From Pseudomonadota bacterium (lineage in GTDB: Bacteria; Pseudomonadota; Gammaproteobacteria; Steroidobacterales; Steroidobacteraceae): a stretch of DNA of 14,878 bases. The notes under the pieces were generated by a model. The model made no database searches, was not told where the DNA came from, and saw nothing but the letters and a program-made list of their open reading frames with translations. A program made the translations under genes and the position numbers. This document shows, in pieces, positions 1 through 6,945 of this stretch (within the stretch, counting starts at the first letter, position 1; each line of letters starts with the position of its first letter). The stretch covers positions 1-14,878 of the forward strand of contig JAFAGC010000105.1 in NCBI GenBank assembly GCA_023423065.1. Direction: 5' to 3'.

Positions 1-275
1 TGCGGCGCCCTTTCCCCCCCCCCCCCTCTCTTTATGGGGGGGGGGGGGGCCGCGCCGCCGAAGTCGGCCGTGCCGCTCGCCACGAAGCGCAGGCACACGC
101 GGTACCCGGGCAGGTCGCGCCGCCGGTGCGTGACGGGCAGGTCGGCATAGGCGGCATCGACAGCGGCCGCAAGCGCCGCCGTCTCGCACTCGAATTCGAT
201 GCGCGCGCCGAGCACGAGATGGCGCCGCCGCCATTTCAGCCGCCGCCGCTCGACGAAGGGATCGACGCGGCTCAC
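1..275 (-). CDS. Unrecognised protein, N-terminal part only (cut by window edge)
   Basis: Reading on the minus strand from a GTG at 275, the frame stays open to base 1. The GTG overlaps the stop of the upstream ABC exporter in a GTGA, so translation is probably coupled. The reliable part, about 76 residues (50-275), begins MSRVDPFVERRRLKWRRR. It continues with an LGARIEFECE segment, an Ala-rich helix ending in DAAYADLP, and a strand-like YRVCLRFVA. This is a coherent globular sequence with gene-like codon use, not noise. I do not recognise the family with certainty; small HPr-kinase-like proteins near glycan or peptide export genes are one possibility. Residues beyond about 76 fall in the homopolymer runs and should not be trusted. 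By position it belongs to the same export cluster as the ABC transporter. Confidence 0.6.
   Translation of the reverse strand, partial: MSRVDPFVERRRLKWRRRHLVLGARIEFECETAALAAAVDAAYADLPVTHRRRDLPGYRVCLRFVASGTADFGGAAPPPPIKRGGGGERAP
14..49. repeat. Poly-C / poly-G homopolymer pair at the window edge, likely artefact
   Basis: A run of 13 C (14-26) is followed by nine mixed bases and then a run of 14 G (36-49). The two runs could pair as a perfect G:C hairpin. Nothing comparable occurs elsewhere in the window. Where the runs cross the partial gene at 1-275 they would encode only Pro and Gly stretches that do not resemble the preceding protein. The position at a sequence end and the extreme composition fit a sequencing or assembly artefact better than biology. 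Confidence 0.6.
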
Positions 276-2002
276 GCGCATTCGATGTTCTCGCTCGTGA
301 AACGCCCGTCGCCCAGGTGGAAGATCCGGTCGCAGCCGACGAGCGCGCTGCGCCGGTGCGCGATGATCACGAGCGTCACCGGGCCTGCCATATCGTGCAA
401 GGCGCTCGTGATCTCGCGCTCGGCCGCGACGTCGAGCGACGCCGTCGCCTCGTCCATCACGAGCAGCGAGGCACGCCGATACAAAGCACGCGCGATGCCG
501 AGCCGCTGGCGCTGGCCGCCCGAGAGTTGCACCCCCCGCTCGCCGAGCTGCGCGTGATAGCCATGATCGAGAGTCGCGACGAATTCATCCAGGCGGGCGA
601 TGCGCGTCGCCACCTCGAGCCGCGCGTGATCCACGTTTTCAGGAGCGATTCCCAGCGCGATGTTTTCCACCACGGTGCCGTCGATGAGCGCCACGTGCTG
701 CGGCACATAGGCGGCCATCGCCTGCCACGCCGCGCGATTACGCCCGCCGGTGTCGATGCCATCGGCGAGGATGCGGCCGCCGGTGGGCGCAAGCAGACCG
801 AGCAGCAGGTCGGCGAACGAGGACTTGCCCGAGCCGTTCGACCCCGTCACCCCGATCGCCTCACCCGCGCGGATGCGCAGATTCAGATGCTCGAAGAGGA
901 CCGGTGCCTCCGGACCGTAACGAAAGCTGACGTTCTCGAAAACGATGTCGCGAGCGGGCGCGTGAAGCGGGGGCGCAGCGGCCGCGACTTCGGCTGCACG
1001 CTCCTCCTCCACGCTCTGCAACACCCTGAACAGGACGTCGCGATGCGCGCGCACCGTGACGAGGCACGCGAATATCTGCTGCAGGCTCGGTAACAGCCGG
1101 TAGGCCGAGAACGCAAGGAACGTGAGCTGGGGCAGCCACGGCTCACCTCCCTGGACATGGAATGCGAGCGCGGCGGCGACGAGCGCGAAGGCCGCGATAC
1201 ATTCGAGGAGATATTTCGGGCGCAGGCCGATGGCGTGTGTATGCATCGACGATCGCGATACCCGTGCGGTGGCGTCACCGAACTGACGCTGGAATGGCGC
1301 ATCCAGCCGCATGATCAGCAGTTCCTTGATGGCCGCGAAAGCCTGCCTCACGACCGTGGCGCGGCGCGCCGACGCACGCGTGAGTTCGAGGCTGTTCAGC
1401 TGCAGTTGCCTGCGCGACCGCGCGAAGATGAGCGCGTAGGCCGAACCGAAGACGAGCAGCGTCAGGAACGAGACCCATGGATTCATGAAGATCAGCGATG
1501 CCGTGATCAACAGCACCACGCCCGTGGCCGAGATGGCCTGGAAACCCACGTTCGCCAGCGCTGCGATGCGGTCCGACTCGTGCAGCACGTCGTTGCCGAG
1601 ACGCCCGCCATCGTGACGCGTGTGAAACAGGTAGTCGCTGCGCAAGTACACGCCGAAGAGCCGCACGCGGATGGCGTCGGCCGCCCGCAGCGCGAATGCA
1701 TGCATGCTGCGCGCACCGAAGTAGTTGATGACATTGGCGACGACGAGCGTGAACACGAAGGCCACGCCCGCGAGGCCGAGAAACGATCGCTCGTCGGCGA
1801 TGCCGAGCGTGTCGCGAACGTCGCGCAGCCAGCGCGTCGTGGGCGTCGCCTCGGAGGAGGACAGCAGGTGGAAGAACGGCAGGACGGAAACGATCCCCGC
1901 GACGGTCGTGAACGCCATGACGAGCGCCAGGCCGAGAAGCGCCACGCAGCGGCGCCGCAATAGCGGCGGCAGCAATGTCCAGAATGCGCGCACCGTCTTC
2001 AT
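272..2002 (-). CDS. ABC exporter with fused membrane and ATPase domains (PglK/MsbA-like)
   Basis: A 576-residue half-transporter, the usual length for type IV ABC exporters that work as homodimers in the inner membrane. Residues about 1-330 form the transmembrane domain, with hydrophobic segments near 20-45, 75-95, 155-195 and 265-285. Residues 350-576 form the nucleotide-binding domain. Its motifs are a Walker A GSNGSGKS (387-394), a Q-loop Gln in YVPQH (about 435), the signature LSGGQ (493-497), a Walker B LLVMDE (513-518) and an H-loop His (about 549). All catalytic residues are intact. There is no C39 peptidase domain. The start ATG overlaps the stop of the upstream methyltransferase (ATGA). 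With two methyltransferases and a glycosyltransferase nearby, a flippase or exporter of a lipid-linked glycan or glycoconjugate is the likeliest role. The substrate is inference. Confidence 0.9.
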   Translation of the reverse strand: MKTVRAFWTLLPPLLRRRCVALLGLALVMAFTTVAGIVSVLPFFHLLSSSEATPTTRWLRDVRDTLGIADERSFLGLAGVAFVFTLVVANVINYFGARSMHAFALRAADAIRVRLFGVYLRSDYLFHTRHDGGRLGNDVLHESDRIAALANVGFQAISATGVVLLITASLIFMNPWVSFLTLLVFGSAYALIFARSRRQLQLNSLELTRASARRATVVRQAFAAIKELLIMRLDAPFQRQFGDATARVSRSSMHTHAIGLRPKYLLECIAAFALVAAALAFHVQGGEPWLPQLTFLAFSAYRLLPSLQQIFACLVTVRAHRDVLFRVLQSVEEERAAEVAAAAPPLHAPARDIVFENVSFRYGPEAPVLFEHLNLRIRAGEAIGVTGSNGSGKSSFADLLLGLLAPTGGRILADGIDTGGRNRAAWQAMAAYVPQHVALIDGTVVENIALGIAPENVDHARLEVATRIARLDEFVATLDHGYHAQLGERGVQLSGGQRQRLGIARALYRRASLLVMDEATASLDVAAEREITSALHDMAGPVTLVIIAHRRSALVGCDRIFHLGDGRFTSENIECA

Positions 2003-2742
2003 GATTCCCGCACCGTTACCTCGAGAATGGTCACCGTCTCGTTGACGTGATGGCGTCGCGCCGCGATGGCCAGAGTGAATCCCCGCCGCGCGAGCTCGTC
2101 GACGAACACGGGACAGGCGTCACCCCACGACGACAGCAGCAGCAAGGCCGACCCGCCCGGTTGCAGATGCTCGCCCAGCTCGGCCGCGAACTTTTCCGCC
2201 ACGCCGGCTCCACGCCATGCCGCGTCGCGTGGATCGCGCGGTTCGCCTAGCAGGAACGGCGGATTGAAGAGCACCAGGTCGAAACGCTGACCCTGCACGG
2301 GCGCGAACAGGTTTCCATGACGTGCATCGATGTTGTCCTGCAATCCGTTCACGAACGCGTTCGCCTCGAGGCAGCGGACGGCGGCCGGATTGATGTCAAC
2401 CGCCGTGACTCTCCGGGAACGGCGCGCGGCCACGAGCGCACAGATGCCCGAGCCCGAACCAAGATCGAGAACGCGCGTGTCCGGTTCGATGGCCCGCGAA
2501 TCGATGTAGTCCGCGAAGAACACCCCGGTGCGCAGCAGGCGCGGATTCGACACCGTCGGAATGACCACGAGATGAAGGTCGCGCCAGCGTTCGAAGCGCC
2601 AGTCGTCGTAGCGGTGATGGCCGCGCAAGCGGGCCCAGCGATGCAGCAGGCGCCCGACGAGCGAACCGACCGGACGGCGCCGGCCGGTTTCGAGCAACTC
2701 GCTCGCGAGAGCGCTCGGGGATCCCGTCATCGCCGAAGTCAT
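1999..2742 (-). CDS. Class I SAM methyltransferase with NPPF motif (PrmC/HemK-like)
   Basis: 247 residues with a Rossmann-type SAM-binding core. Motif I is VLDLGSGSG (91-99), the acidic loop is AVDIN (114-118, Asp116), and motif IV is NPPF (160-163). An NPP(F/Y) motif is typical of enzymes that methylate an amide or amino nitrogen, such as PrmC/HemK or RlmG-type proteins. Residues 1-80, before the core, include a YDDWRFERWRDLHL stretch that resembles substrate-recognition extensions in this superfamily. The ATG at 2742 overlaps the preceding stop (ATGA); a second ATG at 2730 is possible. The gene stands second in a tightly coupled chain leading to the ABC exporter, so it may modify a glycan or small molecule rather than release factors. 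The true substrate is unknown. Confidence 0.85.
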   Translation of the reverse strand: MTSAMTGSPSALASELLETGRRRPVGSLVGRLLHRWARLRGHHRYDDWRFERWRDLHLVVIPTVSNPRLLRTGVFFADYIDSRAIEPDTRVLDLGSGSGICALVAARRSRRVTAVDINPAAVRCLEANAFVNGLQDNIDARHGNLFAPVQGQRFDLVLFNPPFLLGEPRDPRDAAWRGAGVAEKFAAELGEHLQPGGSALLLLSSWGDACPVFVDELARRGFTLAIAARRHHVNETVTILEVTVRES

Positions 2743-3536
2743 GCGGCCCGGCGTGCTTCGAGCACGTAATGATCGCCGAGGCCGGCGCCGCGTGCCCGCT
2801 CGAACAAGACGCGCTCAAGGCGCGACAGCCACGCACGCATGCGCGGCGCCCGTTCGAGCCAGCCCGCGGCGTAACTCGGCGGCAATACGACACCGAGCGG
2901 CCGCGCCACGCCCACGACGAAGTACGGCTCGAGGAGGCGCGCGCACCTGCCCGGCGTGGGATAGTGGATAGTCAGGCCGCGCCATTCGCTGCCGGTGCGA
3001 CGAAGCCTGCGAAACGCGCGGCGTGCGTCACCTCGCGCCAGGTACCAGCCCATTTCCCAGGGGACGAAGCGGCCCATGATCACCCAGACGAGCGGCGCAC
3101 CCGGCACGAGCCGCGGCGCCAATCCGCCGGCGAGCGCAGCGAGGTCCGCCGCGCAATTCATCGCGCCGAAGTTCGAATACACGCCGTCGAATAGTTCGGA
3201 GCCGAGCGCCGCCGACAACGATTCCATGGACACGACTTGAAAGCGGATGCGATCCGCGACTCCGGCCGCTTCCGCCTTGCGGCGCGCGGTGTCGATCATC
3301 CGGGGTGAGGCATCGGTCGCCAATACGCGGTGACCCGACTTCGCCAGGTGGATCGCGTCTTCGCCCGTGCCACAGCCTAGCTCCAGCAAGGACGATCCGG
3401 GCGCGAAGCAGGCGGCAAACCTTTCCCAGACCATGGGCCGCAACACACGGCCGAGCGCCGAGGCGCTGAACTCCGCGTCGTAGCCTGCGGCCATCGCATC
3501 GAAGGCAGACGAATGCGAGCGCGGGGATTCAGCCAT
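2739..3536 (-). CDS. SAM-dependent methyltransferase (Methyltransf_11/25 type)
   Basis: 265 residues from the ATG at 3536. I chose this start because GAGGGGAG lies about 9 bases upstream. An in-frame GTG at 3572 would add 12 residues (beginning MRRLVVRGERDE) without such a site. The N-terminal HSSAFDAMAAGYDAEF segment is typical of small-molecule methyltransferases. Motif I is LLELGCGTG (50-58), with an acidic Asp75 in LATDAS and a post-core VYSNFGAMNC (119-128) where catalytic contacts usually sit. The C-terminal half carries Arg-rich helices and YFVVGVARPLGVVLPPSY, which resembles lipid- or quinone-type methyltransferases only loosely. It is the first gene of the minus-strand chain and overlaps the next by ATGA. 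It probably methylates a sugar, lipid or other cluster intermediate in the cytoplasm; the substrate cannot be told. Confidence 0.85.
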   Translation of the reverse strand: MAESPRSHSSAFDAMAAGYDAEFSASALGRVLRPMVWERFAACFAPGSSLLELGCGTGEDAIHLAKSGHRVLATDASPRMIDTARRKAEAAGVADRIRFQVVSMESLSAALGSELFDGVYSNFGAMNCAADLAALAGGLAPRLVPGAPLVWVIMGRFVPWEMGWYLARGDARRAFRRLRRTGSEWRGLTIHYPTPGRCARLLEPYFVVGVARPLGVVLPPSYAAGWLERAPRMRAWLSRLERVLFERARGAGLGDHYVLEARRAA

Positions 3537-3545
3537 TTCGTCTCG

Positions 3546-3553
3546 CTCCCCTC
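3546..3553 (-). promoter_or_regulatory. Ribosome binding site that decides the methyltransferase start
   Basis: On the minus strand GAGGGGAG sits 9 bases before the ATG at 3536. The upstream GTG at 3572 has no comparable site. This supports the shorter, 265-residue protein. Confidence 0.6.
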
Positions 3554-3625
3554 GGACGACAAGTCGTCGCACCCGGGAAAGAGTTGAAAGTACTATCCAC
3601 CTCGGCAGCGCGCTCGCGCGGCACC

Positions 3626-3630
3626 AGGAA
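3626..3630 (+). promoter_or_regulatory. Ribosome binding site favouring GTG 3638 for the glycosyltransferase
   Basis: AGGAA lies 7 bases before the GTG at 3638. Starting there gives MDISVVIPTRNRP, the usual abrupt beginning of a family 2 glycosyltransferase. The in-frame TTG at 3584 would add 18 Arg/Ser-rich residues unlike the family. Confidence 0.5.
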
Positions 3631-3637
3631 TCGCGTA

Positions 3638-4657
3638 GTGGACATCAGTGTAGTCATCCCGACCAGGAACCGCCCCGAACGCGTTCGCAACGCGCTCGCG
3701 GCGTTGGCCCGACAAACTACTCCGCCCGCCGAAGTCATCGTCGTGGATGCGAGCGATGAAGGCATACACGACCTGAAATCATTGGCGAACGAATTCCCGG
3801 CGCTGCGATTGGCGTTGCTGACGTCGACACCCTCGGTGTGTATCCAGAGAAACAAGGGGATCGAAGCCGCGAAGAGCGACTGGATATTCCTGTGCGACGA
3901 CGACATCGAATTGCCCGAGGATCATTTCGAGCGCCTGGCCGACCATGTTGCGAATCACCCCGGTTGCAACGCCGTGGCGGGCAGATTGCGACAACTGGAG
4001 GACGGAGCCTGGGTCGATCAATATCCGCCCCGGCGAATCTCCGCCGCGCTCCATCTGTTCGTTTTCCAGCTCTCGGTCTGGGGACCGATCGATGGAGTGA
4101 AGACGAATCGAATGACACGACCTCTCCTCGCCCGGATGAATGAGTGGTATCGCAAGAGAGGTAACCGAGAGAGCCTTGCGGGATGGCCTCTCATCACGCA
4201 ATGGCGACGTCCTTGCTTCACCACCCGGTTCTACTCTCTTGGCGCAGACCTCATACGAAGGCAATTTCTCCTTTCATCGCCGTACGATCCGGTACTCGAC
4301 CCTGGCGGCATCGGCGACAACTATGGCGTGGCATTGGGAATCCCCGATGGCATCGACGTCATAGACAGCACCTACGCCCTGCATCACCGCGAGCGGCACA
4401 ACCGGGTCGATCACAAGACCGCCTACTATCGCCGCATACTCGCGCTGCATTACTTCGTCAGCACACGTTTCCCGAATCCCAAGTTCACGACGCTCTGGCT
4501 GTGCTGGTCGATCATCGGGATGTCGTTGGCGCAACTCCTCCGGCTGAATCTGCCCATGCTGAGACTCAGCACGAAGGCGCTCTTCAAGATCGTCTCGGGA
4601 CGAAATCCCTATGTCATCGCGAAGAACGAGGGAAAGATCGTCGTCTCTCCTCACTAG
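3638..4657 (+). CDS. Family 2 (GT-A) glycosyltransferase
   Basis: 339 residues from the preferred GTG start; a TTG at 3584 would give 357. The N-terminus DISVVIPTRNRPERV is the nucleotide-sugar binding strand of GT2 enzymes. VIVVDASDEG (33-42) follows, then IFLCDDDIEL (83-92), whose DDD (87-89) is the metal-binding DxD. GGIGDNYG (223-230) probably supplies the catalytic Asp (about 227). A hydrophobic stretch at about 283-305, followed by a basic tail, suggests peripheral or single-pass inner-membrane attachment. The enzyme likely adds a sugar from a nucleotide donor to a lipid- or glycan-linked acceptor. It is divergent from the methyltransferase/ABC chain. Base composition is visibly lower in GC (about 53-62 % in lines I counted) than its neighbours (70 % or more), with more AGA/TTG-type codons. 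That suggests separate acquisition, as is common for glycosyltransferases. Confidence 0.88.
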   Translation: MDISVVIPTRNRPERVRNALAALARQTTPPAEVIVVDASDEGIHDLKSLANEFPALRLALLTSTPSVCIQRNKGIEAAKSDWIFLCDDDIELPEDHFERLADHVANHPGCNAVAGRLRQLEDGAWVDQYPPRRISAALHLFVFQLSVWGPIDGVKTNRMTRPLLARMNEWYRKRGNRESLAGWPLITQWRRPCFTTRFYSLGADLIRRQFLLSSPYDPVLDPGGIGDNYGVALGIPDGIDVIDSTYALHHRERHNRVDHKTAYYRRILALHYFVSTRFPNPKFTTLWLCWSIIGMSLAQLLRLNLPMLRLSTKALFKIVSGRNPYVIAKNEGKIVVSPH

Positions 4658-4807
4658 TTGGTCGCAACGACCGTTCATCGAACTATCACCACGGCCACCG
4701 ATCGCGCCTCGCACGCCCGGCCACCGGAGCGTTGGCGGGAGCTCATGCCGGAAGGCCATGTTGACCCTCCGCGCGGGACCCGAGCGGTGTCGGCGATTGG
4801 ACTGTCG

Positions 4808-5914
4808 CTAAAAGAAGCCATGCAGCTGCAGGAAAGCCTGTTTCCTGTTCTGCAGATCGTTCTGGGGAATGCCGTCATACACGCGTACTCCCGCGCGCAA
4901 CTGCACGAACTGGATGGGCGACCACTCATACAGCAGCGTGGCGCGCGTCTGCTCGTCCTCGTCGACGTCATCGTCGGGTTCGAACCACTCGAAGGCGAGC
5001 TTGAGGTTGTGGCCCTGGGCCACCTTCCAGTCGGCTTCGACGATCGAGGCCATGAGCTGGCGGCCGTCGATGCCGATGCTGTCGTCGTCGATGTAATCGA
5101 TTTCGCCCAGCCAGGTCACCGGCCCGGTGCGCACGGCGCCGAACAAGCCCGCGCCGACGCGATCCCCGGCGTCCGTGTTGTTGAACAGTCCGCTCACGCC
5201 GACGCGCCACACCGACTGCACGAACTCCGTCCGCGCGATGACCTGCTTGCCTTCGTCGACTTCGGGTCCGCCGCCGGTGCCATTGCTGAACGCCACCTGC
5301 GTGCTCCACATCCCCTTCTCGAATCCGAACTCGACGCCTTCATCCGGCGCCTGCATGTTGATGCCGGAGAGCTGGCGAACGAACGTGTTGTCGTCCTCGA
5401 AGCGGTAGCCGAACGGCAGGTACATGCGGCCGGCCTTCACGTAGAACTCGTTCTCCGTGAACCAGTAGCGCACGTTCGCTTCGAGGTTGGTCGCGTTGCC
5501 GGGCGCGAAGCGCTGATCGACATAGATGGACAGGCGGTTCGGGATCACGCCGAAATCGAAGTACGCGCGCGCTTCCTCGACCGCGAAGTCGTTGGTGCTG
5601 CCCTGGTTGGGGACGTCCGAGTAGTTCCAGTTGGCGCGCGCGTTGCCGCCGACCGACAGGAACTTCATCACCTGGCCCGTCCAGAGGTCTTCTTCCGCGC
5701 CGATGCGCTTTGCCGCCATCTGCGTCTGCGCGAACGTGTTGCCGAACACGCTGCGCATGCCGCCACCGGTCGGATTGACGTGGCATTGCGCGCACTTGAG
5801 CCCCATCTGCGCGGCGAGATACGGCTCGGCCTGCGCGGCCCCTGCGAACGTGAACAATACGAGCGCGAACAACCCGAACGCGGAGCCACGCGGGGTGGAC
5901 GAAATGCGATTCAT
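4808..5914 (-). CDS. Outer-membrane beta-barrel (porin-like) with N-terminal CxxCH haem motif
   Basis: 368 residues. A signal peptide (about 1-29, ending AQA) precedes EPYLAAQMGLK and then CAQCHVNPTGGG (41-52), a CxxCH motif for covalent haem c only 12 residues into the mature protein. The rest alternates aromatic and polar residues in beta-strand fashion (ARAYFDFGVI, RLSIYVDQRF, VRYWFTENEFYVKAGRMYLPFGY). It ends in LHGFF, the terminal Phe recognised by the BAM machinery. An AGGAG (5922-5926) lies 7 bases before the ATG. The start overlaps the stop of the upstream cytochrome lipoprotein (ATGA), so the two are probably made together. The likely role is a channel, possibly carrying or coupling to a haem. 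It is shorter than MtrB-type barrels and has no clear named family. The Cys pair could instead be structural. Confidence 0.8.
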   Translation of the reverse strand: MNRISSTPRGSAFGLFALVLFTFAGAAQAEPYLAAQMGLKCAQCHVNPTGGGMRSVFGNTFAQTQMAAKRIGAEEDLWTGQVMKFLSVGGNARANWNYSDVPNQGSTNDFAVEEARAYFDFGVIPNRLSIYVDQRFAPGNATNLEANVRYWFTENEFYVKAGRMYLPFGYRFEDDNTFVRQLSGINMQAPDEGVEFGFEKGMWSTQVAFSNGTGGGPEVDEGKQVIARTEFVQSVWRVGVSGLFNNTDAGDRVGAGLFGAVRTGPVTWLGEIDYIDDDSIGIDGRQLMASIVEADWKVAQGHNLKLAFEWFEPDDDVDEDEQTRATLLYEWSPIQFVQLRAGVRVYDGIPQNDLQNRKQAFLQLHGFF

Positions 5915-6744
5915 CGATCGGCTCCTGCGTTGACGTCGAACGGAATGAGTGTGTCGCCTCCCGCGGCGCCGTCGCGGTCGCCGTCGAGCCGGTGGCCCGC
6001 GTTGTCGGCGAGCGGCGCGGGCCCTTCTCCGCGGACCGCGAGTTGATAGCTGCCGGCGGCCAGCGGCTGCACGGTAGTCAGCTCGACCACGTTGGGCCTT
6101 CCGGCCGGGACCGAGAACTTCGCGATCGCGACGGGCCGATCGAGCGCGTCGCGCAGCTCGAAGCTGTTGGCGTTCACGCGCGATGCGTCGATCTCACTAC
6201 TGAAGACGACCAGGAGGCGGTCCGTACCCGCGAGCGCTTGCTCCGCGGGCGCGGGCACGCTGCTCGTGACGACGAGGATGTCGGCGGGCGCGTTCGCCTG
6301 CGGCGCGCCGGCCGCGATCCACGCGCGCATCAGGTCGATCTGCGCCTGCGAGAGGAACGGTGGACCGTTCGCCGGCATGCGCGCTCCGACCGCGGCATTG
6401 CCCTGTATTTTCTGTACGAGGTAACTCTGATCGGGATTGCCGGGATTCACGCGCAGCAGCGACGGAACCTCGGCGCTCGCGACGTTCACGAGCAACGCGT
6501 AGCTGTTGCCCTCATCGAGCCGCAGGCCCTGCGGCGCGTTCGCGCCCGAATGACACGTCGTACATATCGGAGTGAATATCGTGTTCTGTATTTCCTGGAA
6601 GTCGTCGTTCGGTCCCGGCAACCCGATCGGCCGGCCACCGGCATCGAGTCCTTCGCCATTGCCGGCACAGCCGGCCAGCAACAGCACCAGTGCCGCGGTC
6701 AAAAAGCTCTTGCGGCACAAATGGTTGGGGAACGCTTGAATCAT
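5911..6744 (-). CDS. Haem c lipoprotein with C-terminal Ig-like domain
   Basis: 277 residues from the ATG at 6744. An upstream in-frame start at 6822 would put 26 charged residues before the signal and is rejected. The lipoprotein signal ends in LLLAGC with acylated Cys26, followed by GNGEG, which has no Asp at +2, so outer-membrane sorting is expected. CTTCH (61-65) is a single c-type haem site. GARMPANGPPF, about 60 residues later, could supply the distal Met, followed by LMRAWIAAGAP as in small membrane-linked cytochromes. From about 150 onward a Ser/Asn/Val-rich region (LLVVFSSEIDASRVNANSFEL) resembles a Big_5/SbsA Ig-like domain. It likely shuttles electrons at the periplasmic face of the outer membrane. 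It is first in a two-gene operon with the haem-motif porin. Confidence 0.82.
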   Translation of the reverse strand: MIQAFPNHLCRKSFLTAALVLLLAGCAGNGEGLDAGGRPIGLPGPNDDFQEIQNTIFTPICTTCHSGANAPQGLRLDEGNSYALLVNVASAEVPSLLRVNPGNPDQSYLVQKIQGNAAVGARMPANGPPFLSQAQIDLMRAWIAAGAPQANAPADILVVTSSVPAPAEQALAGTDRLLVVFSSEIDASRVNANSFELRDALDRPVAIAKFSVPAGRPNVVELTTVQPLAAGSYQLAVRGEGPAPLADNAGHRLDGDRDGAAGGDTLIPFDVNAGADR

Positions 6745-6945
6745 GTGGGGACATCCCTGTACGTGGGGGTGGCGCAAGCGTTGAGTAACGCGTCGCCCGA
6801 TTCCGGTTCCATGGAATCGCATGTCAGCCCGGCAGGTATCATCGGGAAAGCAATGGCGCGTCCAGCAGATGAGCCGCGACTCTTGAGCTAGACTCGCTCG
6901 CCGTTGCGAATACTCGAATGTGAAACCCAGAGAGGACCCGAAGCC

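Noticed and set aside
4658..4807. Possible terminator (GGTCG-CAA-CGACC at 4660-4672) between convergent genes
   Set aside because: The stem is only 5 bp with no T-tract, too weak to call. Nothing else is visible in this 150-base gap.
6883..6914. Possible sigma-70 promoter (TTGAGC with AATACT downstream) before the oxidoreductase
   Set aside because: The spacing is about 20 bases and both boxes match poorly, so it is not distinguishable from chance.
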